Shown here in pieces: positions 1 to 9,900 of a stretch of DNA of 64,000 nucleotides. The stretch lies in NCBI GenBank assembly GCA_030535355.1, contig JAUNIO010000011.1, positions 1-64,000 on the forward strand, given 5' to 3'. The notes below the pieces were generated by a model. It was not told the origin of the DNA and did not search any database. It saw nothing but the letters and a program-made list of their open reading frames with translations. Position numbers and translations under genes: made by a program. Position 1 is the first letter of the stretch. Every line of letters begins with the position of its first letter. This DNA is from a bacterium. Its GTDB lineage: Bacteria; Vulcanimicrobiota; Xenobia; Xenobiales; Xenobiaceae.

Positions 1-40
1 GAGAAAGAGAGAGAGAGATAGTGAGAGAGAGAAGTCGCGA

Positions 41-152
41 ATGCGACAGAGGGGGTGCCCAAGACTGTTGGGGAAATCGAGGTTTAGCTTATGTTATAGG
101 CTAGCTGGTACCCGTACATAAGCGTGGCGATATTTGTATATGAGTCAGCATT
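41..152 (+). repeat. Interspersed intergenic element A, copy A1
   Basis: This opens with a perfect small hairpin (GTCGC-GAAT-GCGAC, starting at about 35), continues with a purine run (AGAGGGGG) and a second perfect hairpin (CCCAA-GACTG-TTGGG), and ends in a tail containing TTATGTTATAGGC and GTGGCGAT. The same order of blocks recurs at 6676-6790 and in the 5' halves of the copies at 13530 and 22221. It lies about 95 bases before the potassium-channel regulator gene, in the same sense. The first 35 bases of the window are a GA-rich low-complexity run. Confidence 0.7.
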
Positions 153-247
153 TCCAATGTCATTGATTCTTAACTAAACGACATTGGGGAAGGAACCAGG
201 CCTATTTTTGATAATATGATACTCTTAAGCGCAAGGAGTATGCAGCG

Positions 248-922
248 ATGAAACGTCAATATTTAGTCGTGGGATTAGGCCGTTTTGGTACCAGTCTGTC
301 CACTTATCTGCACAGCCTGGGAGCCGAAGTCATGGCTGTCGATAAACGGGAGACTCTTGTCAACGAAATAGCCGATTCGGTAACCTACAGCCTAATCGCC
401 GACACTACAGACGAAAAAGTCGTCAAAGATATGGGCGTCGATCAGTTTGACAACGTAATATGCGCCATAGGCGGCGACATAGAGGCCAGTTTGATGACAA
501 CCTTATTGATGCGCGAATTTGGAGCCAAACATCTGACCTCCAAAGCCAGCACCGGTCTGCATGGCCGTCTTTTAGAGAAAATAGGCGCGGACCGCGTGGT
601 TTATCCCGAGCGCGACATGGCCTACAAACTAGCGCGCGATTTTCAGGCTACACCGGGCATTGAAGAGCTGATGACCTTCACAGTTAATCAAAAGATGTTC
701 GAATTCAAAGCCCCAGCAGCCTTTGACAAACATACGCTCAAAGAACTGCATTTGCGCCACTCCTTCGGCATCAACGTAGTCGCCGTAAGGCGTGGTGAAA
801 ATATCATTACCTCTCCTGGGGCCAATGAAATCATCTTTCAGGGAGACGGTATGCTGGTAGTAGGAGAGATCGAGAAAACCCTGCACGCTTTAGAAAATTT
901 AGAGAAATACAAGAAAAAATAA
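248..922 (+). CDS. TrkA/KtrA-type potassium uptake regulatory subunit
   Basis: A 224-residue protein with the two-domain layout of KtrA/TrkA regulators. An N-terminal Rossmann (RCK_N) fold carries the nucleotide-binding motif GLGRFG at residues 9-14 and an acidic residue after the second strand (AVDKRE). A C-terminal RCK_C/TrkA_C domain covers about residues 135-218. Such proteins form cytoplasmic rings that gate a membrane potassium channel (KtrB/TrkH) in response to nucleotides. No channel gene follows, so the partner must lie outside the window. The start is supported by AAGGAG at about 233-238. The MTA phosphorylase gene begins 17 bases after the stop, suggesting co-transcription. Length fits KtrA rather than the double-length TrkA. 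Confidence 0.9.
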   Translation: MKRQYLVVGLGRFGTSLSTYLHSLGAEVMAVDKRETLVNEIADSVTYSLIADTTDEKVVKDMGVDQFDNVICAIGGDIEASLMTTLLMREFGAKHLTSKASTGLHGRLLEKIGADRVVYPERDMAYKLARDFQATPGIEELMTFTVNQKMFEFKAPAAFDKHTLKELHLRHSFGINVVAVRRGENIITSPGANEIIFQGDGMLVVGEIEKTLHALENLEKYKKK

Positions 923-939
923 CCATTCAGGAGATACCT

Positions 940-1743
940 ATGACTCAAAGCAGCGCACCCCATGCCGACATCGGCGTCTTCGGAGGCTCAGGATTTTACA
1001 GTCTATTTAAAGATGCCCAGGCGGTGTGGATTGACACCCCCTACGGTGCCCCCAGCTCCAAAATTACCATCGCCGACGTCGGAGGCAAAAAAGTCGCCTT
1101 TTTACCGCGTCACGGTGCCGATCACTGCTACCCGCCCCACCGCGTGCCGTACCGGGCCAATCTTTGGGCTATGAAAACTCTAGGAGTTAGAAAAATCCTC
1201 GCCCCCTGCGCTGTAGGTTCTCTGCAGCCGCATCTGAAACCCGGCAGCTTCGTCATCTGCGACCAGTTTGTGGATCGCACCTCGGGACGCGAATGCACGT
1301 TTTACGACGGCCCCAAAGTCGTCCATTTAAGCGCTGCTGATCCCTATTGCCCGCATCTGCGCAGCCAAACTCTTGCTGTAGCTCAAGAGATGGGCTTAGA
1401 TGTTCACGGCGACGGAACGATGGTAGTAATTCAGGGACCGCGTTTTTCCACGCGAGCTGAAAGCAAATGGTTCACCTCCATGGGCTGGTCGGTCGTAGGC
1501 ATGACCGGAGTGCCCGAATGTATCCTAGCCAGAGAATTAGAGATGTGCTACGTAAATATTTCTCTGATCACCGATTACGATGTAGGTACAGAAGGTTTAG
1601 TCGAACCGGTAACTATGGATGAAGTCGCCCGCGTCTTCGCGGAGAATACCCAAAAAGTTAAAGATTTGATCATCAGCCTATGCGAGCGCCTTGATGTCCA
1701 CGAAGACTGCAGCTGCCTGCACGCTTTATCAGGATCGCATTAA
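940..1743 (+). CDS. mtnP: S-methyl-5'-thioadenosine phosphorylase (or related purine phosphorylase)
   Basis: A 267-residue cytoplasmic member of the PNP/MTAP phosphorylase family. It splits methylthioadenosine with phosphate into adenine and methylthioribose-1-phosphate in methionine salvage. Family landmarks are the N-terminal GGSGFYSL, the RHG and PPHRVPYRANL blocks, GTMVVIQGPRFSTRAES, and a substrate block GMTGVPECILARE. Human MTAP has NMTTVPE at the last site. The GMTG form resembles, from memory, methylthioinosine phosphorylases, so substrate is uncertain between MTA, methylthioinosine and other purine nucleosides. The C-terminus is Cys-rich (CSCLHAL). An AGGAG box precedes the ATG. It probably shares a transcript with the upstream channel regulator and ends at a strong terminator. 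Confidence 0.85.
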   Translation: MTQSSAPHADIGVFGGSGFYSLFKDAQAVWIDTPYGAPSSKITIADVGGKKVAFLPRHGADHCYPPHRVPYRANLWAMKTLGVRKILAPCAVGSLQPHLKPGSFVICDQFVDRTSGRECTFYDGPKVVHLSAADPYCPHLRSQTLAVAQEMGLDVHGDGTMVVIQGPRFSTRAESKWFTSMGWSVVGMTGVPECILARELEMCYVNISLITDYDVGTEGLVEPVTMDEVARVFAENTQKVKDLIISLCERLDVHEDCSCLHALSGSH

Positions 1744-1756
1744 TTTTATCAGCATG

Positions 1757-1798
1757 TAAAAAAGGCGTATAGCTCCACCTAGCTATACACCTTTTTTT
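1757..1798. terminator. Bidirectional intrinsic terminator
   Basis: An A-run, a stem GGCGTATAGC / GCTATACACC with one mismatch and an eight-base loop, and a T-run. It sits between the convergent mtnP and acyl-CoA ligase genes and can serve both strands. Confidence 0.85.
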
Positions 1799-1827
1799 CG
1801 CGAATGCCTAATTTTTAGGTCAAGCCG

Positions 1828-3723
1828 CTATCCGTCATTTTGGGTCAGTTTAGAATCGCCGACAAACATGGCGGCGATTTCATCCTTAAGATGGCTGTCT
1901 ATAATGCGCCTCTTAACTTTAAGCGTAGGCGTAATTTCGCCGCGCTCCTGGGAGAGTTCGCGGTTGAGAATGTGAATTTTGCGCAATTTCTCATAGTTAG
2001 AAAGCGGTTCACAGACATGGCGCACGATATTTTTATATAGGCTAACCACTTGAGGGAGCTTCACCAAAGCATCGCGATCCGTGTACTCCAAATTCTGCTC
2101 TTGAGCCCATTTTTCCAATTTCTCAAAATTGGGCACGATAATGCCGGCCACATAGCCGCAGTTGTTGCCCACGACAACAGCCTGAGCTATAAACAAATCG
2201 CCGCACAGCGCTAATTCGATAGGCTGCGGGGCCACGTTTTTACCGTTTGACAAAACGAGAATCTCTTTCTTGCGATCGGTAATGGTCAGATAACCGTCCT
2301 CATCGAGCTCGCCGATATCGCCGGTATGGAACCAGCCATCTTCGTCTATGGCTTCGCGGGTGGCTTCAGGCATACCGTAATATCCCAGCATTATACTGGT
2401 ACCGCGGGCAATTATTTCCCCGTCATCGGCAATTTTGACTTCGGCATACTCGGGGATTTCGCCCACAGTGCCAATTTTTTCGCGTCCCGCACAGTTGACG
2501 GCCAGGACCGGGCAGGTCTCGGTTAAGCCGTAACCTTCTAAAATGCTCAGCCCTACATCGAAAAAGAACTCAGCCACATCGCGGCGCAGCGGCGCACCTC
2601 CGGAAACAAAGTGGCGTACATTGCCGCCCACCTTTTCGCGAATTTTAGAATAGACCAGCTTATCGTACAGAGCATGCTGGGCTTTTAAGAATATAGAAAT
2701 CTTTCCTCTAGCTTTAGCTTCGCGGTACTGACGGCCTATTTTTATAGCTTGCTGAAAGACCTTATTGCGAAATCCTCCCGCAGACTGTTCCACCGCTTTA
2801 GCAAATACCTTTTCAAACAGCCGGGGAACGCTGGGCACTATGTTGGGCTTCAGAATAACCATATCACTGGTCACGGTAGCAATGCTTTTGGAAAAGCCTA
2901 TAGCTGCACCCACACTCATTAAGACATAGTGAACAATGCGCTCGAATACGTGCGATAAAGGCAAAAACGAAAGCTGATAGTCGGTGGGCTGCGCCTGCAC
3001 AACCGATTTGGCCAAAGGAACAGCCTGGCTGACAAAATTGCCATGCATCAGCATTGCGCCTTTAGGATCTCCCGTAGTTCCTGAAGTATAAACAAAACTA
3101 AACACATCGTCGGGACGCACATTATTATACATCTCTTCAATCTGACGATGGTTCTTTTTTAAGGTCTCGCGCCCCGCCTGCAGAAAACTCTCCCAGCTCC
3201 ATAGGCGCACGCCTTCGGGAACTTTCAGGCTGTTCCGATCAAACTCTTCTATGCACACCACGTGCCGCAAATGGAAGCATTCCTCAGCTACGTTAAGCAC
3301 ACGCCCCAAATGATCGCTGTCGGGAACCACAACTATACGCGCTTGGCTTCCCTTAACGATATAGGCCATTTCGCTTTGGCTGAGCGTGGGGTACATGGGT
3401 ACGTGCACACAGCCGATATAGCCCGTTCCAATATCGACAACGGGCCATTCTGGACGGTTATTGCAGTAATTAGCTATGCGCTCTTCTTTTTCCAAGCCCA
3501 ATTCGACTAGATTTGACGCGAAACAGAGCACTTCGTCGTGAATTTGGCTGTAAGTTTTAAACTCAAAGCGCTTGCCCACGCGCCGTCCTACGTACGGGCG
3601 GCTGCCATGGAGGCTAACCACATGGCGAAATAATCCCGGAATCGTTTTGGCAGGGCAGGAGGTGTCATTTTCTATCCAATTGCGCAGAGCCAAAGGAACA
3701 GTAAAACCGTCTTTAAGAGACAT
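1828..3723 (-). CDS. Long-chain acyl-CoA synthetase (AMP-forming), paralogue 1
   Basis: A 631-residue adenylate-forming enzyme of the FadD15/FAA1 type that activates fatty acids with ATP and CoA via an acyl-adenylate. The phosphate-binding motif VYTSGTTGDPKG lies near residue 211. It is followed by the adenine-site motif GYGLTETCP, GWFHTGDIG and the hinge region TDRKKEILVLSNGKNVAP, which is typical of long-chain rather than acetyl-CoA synthetases. No signal peptide is visible, so it should act in the cytoplasm or at the inner face of the membrane. It starts six bases downstream of the FHA gene's stop codon, so the two are probably co-transcribed. A second paralogue lies just upstream on the same strand. 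Confidence 0.92.
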   Translation of the reverse strand: MSLKDGFTVPLALRNWIENDTSCPAKTIPGLFRHVVSLHGSRPYVGRRVGKRFEFKTYSQIHDEVLCFASNLVELGLEKEERIANYCNNRPEWPVVDIGTGYIGCVHVPMYPTLSQSEMAYIVKGSQARIVVVPDSDHLGRVLNVAEECFHLRHVVCIEEFDRNSLKVPEGVRLWSWESFLQAGRETLKKNHRQIEEMYNNVRPDDVFSFVYTSGTTGDPKGAMLMHGNFVSQAVPLAKSVVQAQPTDYQLSFLPLSHVFERIVHYVLMSVGAAIGFSKSIATVTSDMVILKPNIVPSVPRLFEKVFAKAVEQSAGGFRNKVFQQAIKIGRQYREAKARGKISIFLKAQHALYDKLVYSKIREKVGGNVRHFVSGGAPLRRDVAEFFFDVGLSILEGYGLTETCPVLAVNCAGREKIGTVGEIPEYAEVKIADDGEIIARGTSIMLGYYGMPEATREAIDEDGWFHTGDIGELDEDGYLTITDRKKEILVLSNGKNVAPQPIELALCGDLFIAQAVVVGNNCGYVAGIIVPNFEKLEKWAQEQNLEYTDRDALVKLPQVVSLYKNIVRHVCEPLSNYEKLRKIHILNRELSQERGEITPTLKVKRRIIDSHLKDEIAAMFVGDSKLTQNDG

Positions 3724-3729
3724 AGATGC

Positions 3730-4425
3730 TTAACCTTTCCGGCGCAGATGGAAGACAAACTGAGCCGCGCCAAAGCGTATTTCGTCGTTATCGTATAATT
3801 GCGTCTGGACTTCTGGCAACAGCTTCTTACCATTGACGTAGGTACCGTTGGAGCTTCCCAAATCCTCCACAAAAACTCCTTCGGATTGGCGCAGAAGCCG
3901 GGCATGCTGGCGCGAAACCGATCTTCCGCCCTTTACCGCTTCCAGAGAAATATCGTTATCGATGCTGCGGCCAATACTGATACTTTCACGGGCAATATAA
4001 AAGACAGGCTGGCCACTTTTAGCTTCAAGCGCTCCATAAGCATTGGCGCGCAGAGCCGCTTCTTCTGCTGATATAGCGGGCCCAGGCGCGGGAGCTGGTG
4101 GCACAGGAGCTGACGCAGCAGGAGCCGCAGGGCTATAGCTTACAGCTGGAGCTGGAACTGGGGCCTGAGGCCCAGCTGGAGCAGGCCGGACCGCAGGAGT
4201 AGGCGCGGCTCCGGCAGGCATAGGCCGAGGAGCCGGAGTCGGCCTAGCATCAAACGACGGAGACGAAGAAGTGGTGCTGTTTCTTGGGAAAGATTTTTCC
4301 TGCGAATGCCGCGGCTGATAGTCAGGATTAGCGCGTACTTTTACTCCTGAGATATTGTGACCGCATTTTTCACAAAACATTGAGCCTGCCAAGCTCTCAA
4401 AACCGCATTTAGGACATTTTGCCAT
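3730..4425 (-). CDS. Zinc-ribbon/FHA domain protein
   Basis: A 231-residue protein, taking the ATG at 4425, which has a GAGGAAG box nearby; the frame stays open further upstream but that extension looks non-coding. Residues 1-25 form a zinc ribbon (CPKCGF ... CEKCGH). About residues 45-140 are a Pro/Ala-rich flexible linker. The C-terminal 90 residues are a forkhead-associated domain with GRSIDND, SRQHARL and SSNGTYVNG, the signature for binding phosphothreonine peptides. FHA proteins normally read out Ser/Thr kinase signalling, but no kinase is in the window. Its position between two acyl-CoA ligases suggests a link to lipid metabolism or envelope control, which is only inference. Confidence 0.88.
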   Translation of the reverse strand: MAKCPKCGFESLAGSMFCEKCGHNISGVKVRANPDYQPRHSQEKSFPRNSTTSSSPSFDARPTPAPRPMPAGAAPTPAVRPAPAGPQAPVPAPAVSYSPAAPAASAPVPPAPAPGPAISAEEAALRANAYGALEAKSGQPVFYIARESISIGRSIDNDISLEAVKGGRSVSRQHARLLRQSEGVFVEDLGSSNGTYVNGKKLLPEVQTQLYDNDEIRFGAAQFVFHLRRKG

Positions 4426-4647
4426 AGCTGCTTCCTCAAAATATATTGTTTCAATCCACGCTGCCAATTTAATGAGTGCTATAAACCAACGCCGCATGGA
4501 TTGACTTATTGTAAGCGGGGGATACCGCTTCGCTCCACCCCCACTCGCACGATATAGGCTTTTTCTACGTAACGCTACTGCCGCTTTTTGCGCTAACAAA
4601 AGCCACAGACCAGACGCTTAATCAACAGTTCGATCTGCTCCGCTGAC

Positions 4648-6540
4648 TCAAGAGAGCAGTCCCTTAATAAGATCAGCATAATTTTCTTCGATAACGCGAT
4701 GCTTAACCTTCATAGAATGAGTCAGCTCTCCCTTTTCTAAGGAAAAGTCATGAGACAGAACTGCAATGCGCTTGACCTTCTCGTAATTGGACAAGTGCTG
4801 GCAGGCATCATGAACATCGGAATTGATAATGGCGCGCAGCTCCTCATTTTGCGTCCACTCTTCCAAAGTACCCGGCAATCCTTTGGCTTCGCCCCATTCC
4901 TTAACTCGGTCCATATCAGGTATGATCAAAGCTGCCACATGCTGAGCGTTATCGCCTACCAAAACAGCGCGCATAATCCACTTACTGCGGCAGAGCAGCT
5001 GCTCAATGCCGGCAGGAGCCACATTTTTGCCGTTGGAAAGAACAATTAAACACTTTTTGCGATCGGTAATGCGCAAATTGCCCTTTTCATCAAACTCCCC
5101 GATGTCGCCAGTGTGGAAATAGCCGTTGACGTCAAAAGCCGCCATGGTAGCTTCGGGATGCTTGTAATAGCCGCGCATGATATTAGGGCCGCGGGCGATC
5201 ACTTCATTATCTTCAATTTTAACATCTAAGCCATCGACAATCGGACCGACCGTGCCTGGCTGGGGTTCTCCGTAATGGCAAACGGAAAGCACTGGGCTGG
5301 TTTCGGTGAGGCCATATCCCTCCAGAACCATAACATTTAAATCTTTAAAGAACTCGGCAACTTCCTTGCGCAGCGGAGCGCCTCCAGAGATGACAACCCG
5401 CATATTGCCGCCCAAGCGTTTTTTTATGTCTTTGCTGAGCAGGCTTAAGGCCATAGACTGCTGAGCCTGCAGAATCTTAGATACCCGGCCAGCCCGCTGA
5501 GCCGCCCCATAAGAACGTCCCACCTTAGCCGCCCACTTAAGGGTGGGCGCGCGTTTAATATTGGTCTTAAGCATTATTTGGTCGTACATTTTGTGCAGCA
5601 GCACAGGCACGCAGGGCATAACCGTTGGTTTCAGGCATACCAAATCCTGCATCAGCATATGAATGCCCTGAGAATAGCCGATAGCCGCGCCGGCGGCCGT
5701 ATAAACGTAGTTTATCGCCCTTTCGAAGACGTGGGACAAAGGCAGAAAGCACATTTCTACGTCATCCTGGCGAGGTTTCACGCTGTGTTCCACCAAATCA
5801 GCCTGAGAGCAGAAATTGCCGTGCATCAGCATAACACCTTTAGGATCGCCTGTCGTTCCAGAGGTATAAACCAGACTGGCTACATCCCAAGGGCGCAGTT
5901 CCCTCTGCAGATAATCAATGTGGTTAGCATTATTGCTATAGCGGACTCTGCCATATTCCAAAAACTCATCCCAGCTCCACAAATGCTTAGCGCTGGATTC
6001 GCCGGTAGGTGTAATGGCGATAATGTGTTCCAACTCTGGGCACTCATGTTCTATAGCTAATAGCTTACGCAAATGATCTGCCGTACCAGCCACAGCGACC
6101 TTGGCACCGCAATCCCTGACGATAAAAGACAGCTCGTGAGTGCTCAGCGTCGCGTAAGTGGGCACGTGAACGCAAGCCGCAAAGGCGCTGCCGTAATCGA
6201 CAACCACCCACTCGGGACGATTATTAGAGAAATTGACCACACGGTCACCCGGCTGCAGACCTATTGAAACGAGAGCCGACGCGAAACTGCGGATTTTTCC
6301 ATAAACTTCTTCGTAAGTTTCAAATTCGTAATGATCTCCCACGCGTCTCCCCAAAAAGGGCCGGTCTTTGGATTTAGTATATGCGTGCAAAAATAGCTGC
6401 GGCGTGGTTGTATAAGGAGCATTTTTAGCCCATTCCAGCAGTTCAGTAAAGACTGGAAATTCAGCACCGATAGGCACGAGCTGATTCTCAGCAGCCTGAG
6501 CTCCGGCCAAACCTGCAAAACATGGATCCAGTTTATTCAT
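4648..6540 (-). CDS. Long-chain acyl-CoA synthetase (AMP-forming), paralogue 2
   Basis: A 630-residue paralogue of the ligase at 1828-3723, with the same motifs: VYTSGTTGDPKGVMLMHG, GYGLTETSP, GYFHTGDIG and TDRKKCLIVLSNGKNVAP. The ATG at 6540 is chosen because AAGGTG sits just before it; an in-frame GTG four codons upstream would fall inside that box. Both ligases keep all core motifs, so both should be active, perhaps with different chain-length or substrate preferences. The 222 bases to the next gene (4426-4647) contain no clear gene and no strong terminator, so read-through into the FHA gene is possible. Confidence 0.92.
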   Translation of the reverse strand: MNKLDPCFAGLAGAQAAENQLVPIGAEFPVFTELLEWAKNAPYTTTPQLFLHAYTKSKDRPFLGRRVGDHYEFETYEEVYGKIRSFASALVSIGLQPGDRVVNFSNNRPEWVVVDYGSAFAACVHVPTYATLSTHELSFIVRDCGAKVAVAGTADHLRKLLAIEHECPELEHIIAITPTGESSAKHLWSWDEFLEYGRVRYSNNANHIDYLQRELRPWDVASLVYTSGTTGDPKGVMLMHGNFCSQADLVEHSVKPRQDDVEMCFLPLSHVFERAINYVYTAAGAAIGYSQGIHMLMQDLVCLKPTVMPCVPVLLHKMYDQIMLKTNIKRAPTLKWAAKVGRSYGAAQRAGRVSKILQAQQSMALSLLSKDIKKRLGGNMRVVISGGAPLRKEVAEFFKDLNVMVLEGYGLTETSPVLSVCHYGEPQPGTVGPIVDGLDVKIEDNEVIARGPNIMRGYYKHPEATMAAFDVNGYFHTGDIGEFDEKGNLRITDRKKCLIVLSNGKNVAPAGIEQLLCRSKWIMRAVLVGDNAQHVAALIIPDMDRVKEWGEAKGLPGTLEEWTQNEELRAIINSDVHDACQHLSNYEKVKRIAVLSHDFSLEKGELTHSMKVKHRVIEENYADLIKGLLS

Positions 6541-6675
6541 GTCGCACTTCACCTTAATAACATATAATGTGCCTTAAATAAATGTGAAAGAAACATACCA
6601 AAGATATGAGCCTATTCCTCCCTGTTATATCAGGCCGGAAATGTCATATTTTCAAGCTTTAGAGAGAGGTGTTGC

Positions 6676-6790
6676 CTGAGACAGAGGGGGAACCCAAAAC
6701 TGTTGGGGCAATCGAAGTCTAACTTGTATCATATGCTTGCTTGTACGCGAGAATGAATGTGGCGATAATTATATATGAGTAATCATTTTT
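6676..6790 (+). repeat. Interspersed intergenic element A, copy A2
   Basis: Aligns along its length with copy A1: GACAGAGGGGG, the hairpin CCCAA-AACTG-TTGGG, AATCGA, then a tail with GTGGCGAT and TATATGAGT. The first hairpin is degenerate here. It is upstream of and in the same sense as the alpha-2-macroglobulin gene. Confidence 0.7.
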
Positions 6791-6918
6791 GCAAACATTC
6801 CAGGACACAATTATGTTATTTCGAAATATTATAGTTAATTGTTTTCACGCCCTGCGCCCGTTATTTTTACACGGTCCGCGCACGGCAGCGCGGAAATATA
6901 TAGATACGGTACATTGCT

Positions 6919-6954
6919 GACATCACGCGGCATGTCTGTCACATGTCCTGACAT
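6919..6954. promoter_or_regulatory. Repeated GACAT/ATGTC half-sites upstream of alpha-2-macroglobulin gene
   Basis: Four half-sites form two inverted pairs: GACAT at 6919 with ATGTC at 6932, and ATGTC at 6943 with GACAT at 6950. They lie 44-79 bases before the start codon. This looks like a dimeric regulator's binding region, but no promoter is clear and chance is not excluded. Confidence 0.3.
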
Positions 6955-6997
6955 AATTCTGACGTACATCTGACTTACGCCTTAAGGAGCCAAGCCT

Positions 6998-9900
6998 ATG
7001 AGCAAAATCCACATAGCGCTTTTGCTGGCGATCCTAGCATCATTGATAGGATTAGTCGCCTGCGATCATAACGCCCAGGCCCGGCCGCGCCCTGGCAAAA
7101 AAGGAGAACTACACGTGGCCAACACCAAACAAGCTACCCTTTCCCTGGAACTGTCTTCGGGACAGGCCTCAGGCGAAGCCCTGAGCGCACAGCCTGTAGC
7201 CCAAACAGCTCCTCTCGATTCGGCTTCAGCCCAAACCTTGCTAAAACGTCTGCCTGCACTGCCGGACGAGGCCGGACTGAAAAAAGATTTCGCCAAACGC
7301 GCCGAGACTATTCCCGCCCCGCGCACTGGAGAAACCGTAAGCGTTCCCTTTCCTGCGCCGGAAGATTTAAAGCCTCCTGCGCCTCCCCAGGACAAAGATA
7401 TAGACCCTGGGAAATTAAGCGTTCTGCGCTTTGCCCCTGAAGGCAGTGTGCCGCTCGCGCCTCAGGTTTCTGTGACCTTCTCCCACCCCATGGTAGCTCT
7501 AGATTCGCAAAGCGGAGCCGCGCAAAACGTTCCCGTACGTCTAGAGCCGCAGCCCGAAGGCAGCTGGCGCTGGATGGGTACAAAAACCATCGTCTTTGAA
7601 GCCAAAGGCCAGCGGCTCCCCATGGCGACCAAATACAAAGTAACCATACCCAAGGGATGCAAATCGATCAACGGGCTCGTTTTAGACGATGAAGTCAGTT
7701 TTGAATTTGAGACCCCAGCTCTGAAGCTGATCAGCGCCTCTCCCAGCGGGTCCTCCAATCCTCTCAGCCCCCTGGTAATTCTAAGTTTCAACCAAGATAT
7801 CGACGCTCAGAAAATCTTGCCTTTCGTCATTTTCGAAGATGCCCAAGGCAAATCTTTGGCTTTCCATCTGGCCAGCGAGAAAGAGCTCAAAGAGGACAGC
7901 CGAGCGCAGATCATAATGAAAGATAAGCCCAGCAGCCGGTTCCTAGCGTTTAAGCCCGACAGCGATCTTCCCAAAAACCATGAAATTGCTATCGGCATCA
8001 AGAATGGCGCTCCTTCAGCTGAAGGGCCTCTGACCACCTCAAGCCCTCAGACTCGCAGCTTCCACACCTACGGTCCCTTCCGCCTCGACCATGCTGAATG
8101 CGGCTGGCGCAACGAACCGGCGCCTCCGGGAACCCCCTGGCGCATCTATTTTACCAACAATGTCGATGATGACAGTTTCGACCCATCCGCCCAGATAACG
8201 GTCACTCCCGAACTCGAAGGCATGCGCGTTTCCTGCAGCGGCAGCTGTATCACCATCAGCGGCAACAGCAAAGGACGTACCACCTACAAAGTGACCTTTG
8301 ACAGGTCTTTGGGCGACATCTTCGGCCAAGACTTGGAGAAAGACGCTTCCTGCTCCTTTGAAATGGGGTCAGCTATACCCAGCATTCAGACCGTGGGCGG
8401 CAATCTGGTAGTTCTCGATCCGCACGGGCCGCGCACTTATTCTCTGTACACTATCAATCAGCCCAAATTAAAAGTGGAAGTGTACAAAGTCCAGCCAGAA
8501 GATTACCCGCAGTTCCTTAAATGGCGCTCAGAGCAGCTGAATTGGCGGGTTCGGACAGGACGGGAAAAGAATAAAGAAGTTCAGCCCGGCCAAAAAGTCT
8601 TTGCCGACACCATCAAAACCGACAAAATCAAAGATGCTTTTGTGGAGACGCGCCTCGACCTCAGCAAAGCCCTGAACAGTGACGGCTTAGGCCATGCTTA
8701 TGTCGTCATAAAGCCTATGGCTAAAGATAATGACAGCGAAATTATCACCTGGATTCAGGCAACTCGCTTAGGCCTTAGCGCTTACGCGGATTCCAGCGAG
8801 CTGACCGCCTGGGCGACCGAACTGTCCACAGGCAAGCCTCTGACAGACGTCACCATTGACAATGTCAAAACTGACAGTCAGGGTCTATTGAAAACATCAA
8901 AACGCTTTCAAGACGGTCTGCTAATCGCCAAGCGCGGCGAAGATTCCGCCTTCTTGCCCTCAATAAACTCCCTCTTCTCTGCTAAAGAGGACAATCGCTT
9001 TAAGTGGCATACTTTCAGCGACCGCGGCATTTACAAGCCCAAAGAAAAAGCCAATTTCAAAGGCTGGCTGCGCGAAATGACAGCTGGCCCAACAGGCGAC
9101 ATTGTTCCCGCGCTGCCTAAAGTTCAGAGCATAACCTGGAGCGTTAAAGACCCGCGCGGCAATGAATTTGCCAAAGGCCAAAGCGAGCTGACACCTTATG
9201 GCGGGTTTGACATTGACATAACCATTCCTGACAATGTCAATCTCGGCAAAGCCCATCTCAAAGTCACCGCCGTTCTCAGCGACGAGAAGGCCAATCAAGC
9301 AGCCCAAGGGCGTTTCAGCACGATTAACGCCTCTACGGAGCTGGCCTTTGACATCCAGGAATTCCGCACCCCGGAATTCGAAGTGCAGACTAAAAACGAG
9401 CAAAGCGTCAGCATCCTGGGAGATACCAGTAAGGTCAGCGCTGTTGCCAAGTACTATGCCGGCGGCTTCCTGCCCCGCGCCAAGGCCCGCTGGAATGTGT
9501 CAGCTATACCCAGCGGTTACAGCCCCGCTGGCTGGGACAAATTCATCTTCGGAACCTGGCGGCCCTGGTGGGACTGCTACTGGATGGATTCTGAGCGCAG
9601 TGAAGCGGTAACCGCTAACTTTGAAGGCGTAACTGATGCCAGCGGCAAACACACCCTCAGTTTGGAGTTTATCAGCTCCAACGAAGAGGACCGCGCCCCT
9701 CTAAGCCCTACTTCCGTTTCCGTCTCCGCCGCTGTGACCGATCTGAACGAACAGACCTGGAGTTCCAAGACCAATCTGCTCGTCCACCCGGCGGAACTGT
9801 ACGTCGGCTTAAAACCCGCCCGCCAGTTCGTAGAGAGCAAAGTGCCCATCCATTTAGAGGCTATCGTTACTAATATCGACGGTAAAGCTCAAAGCGGCGC

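Noticed and set aside
1-40. GA-rich run at the window start as a CRISPR or promoter tract
   Set aside because: Simple low-complexity sequence without spaced repeats; no promoter match.
4426-4599. Upstream extension of the FHA protein to 4599
   Set aside because: The extension translates to basic, non-family sequence, while the ATG at 4425 has a good ribosome site and starts the zinc ribbon directly.
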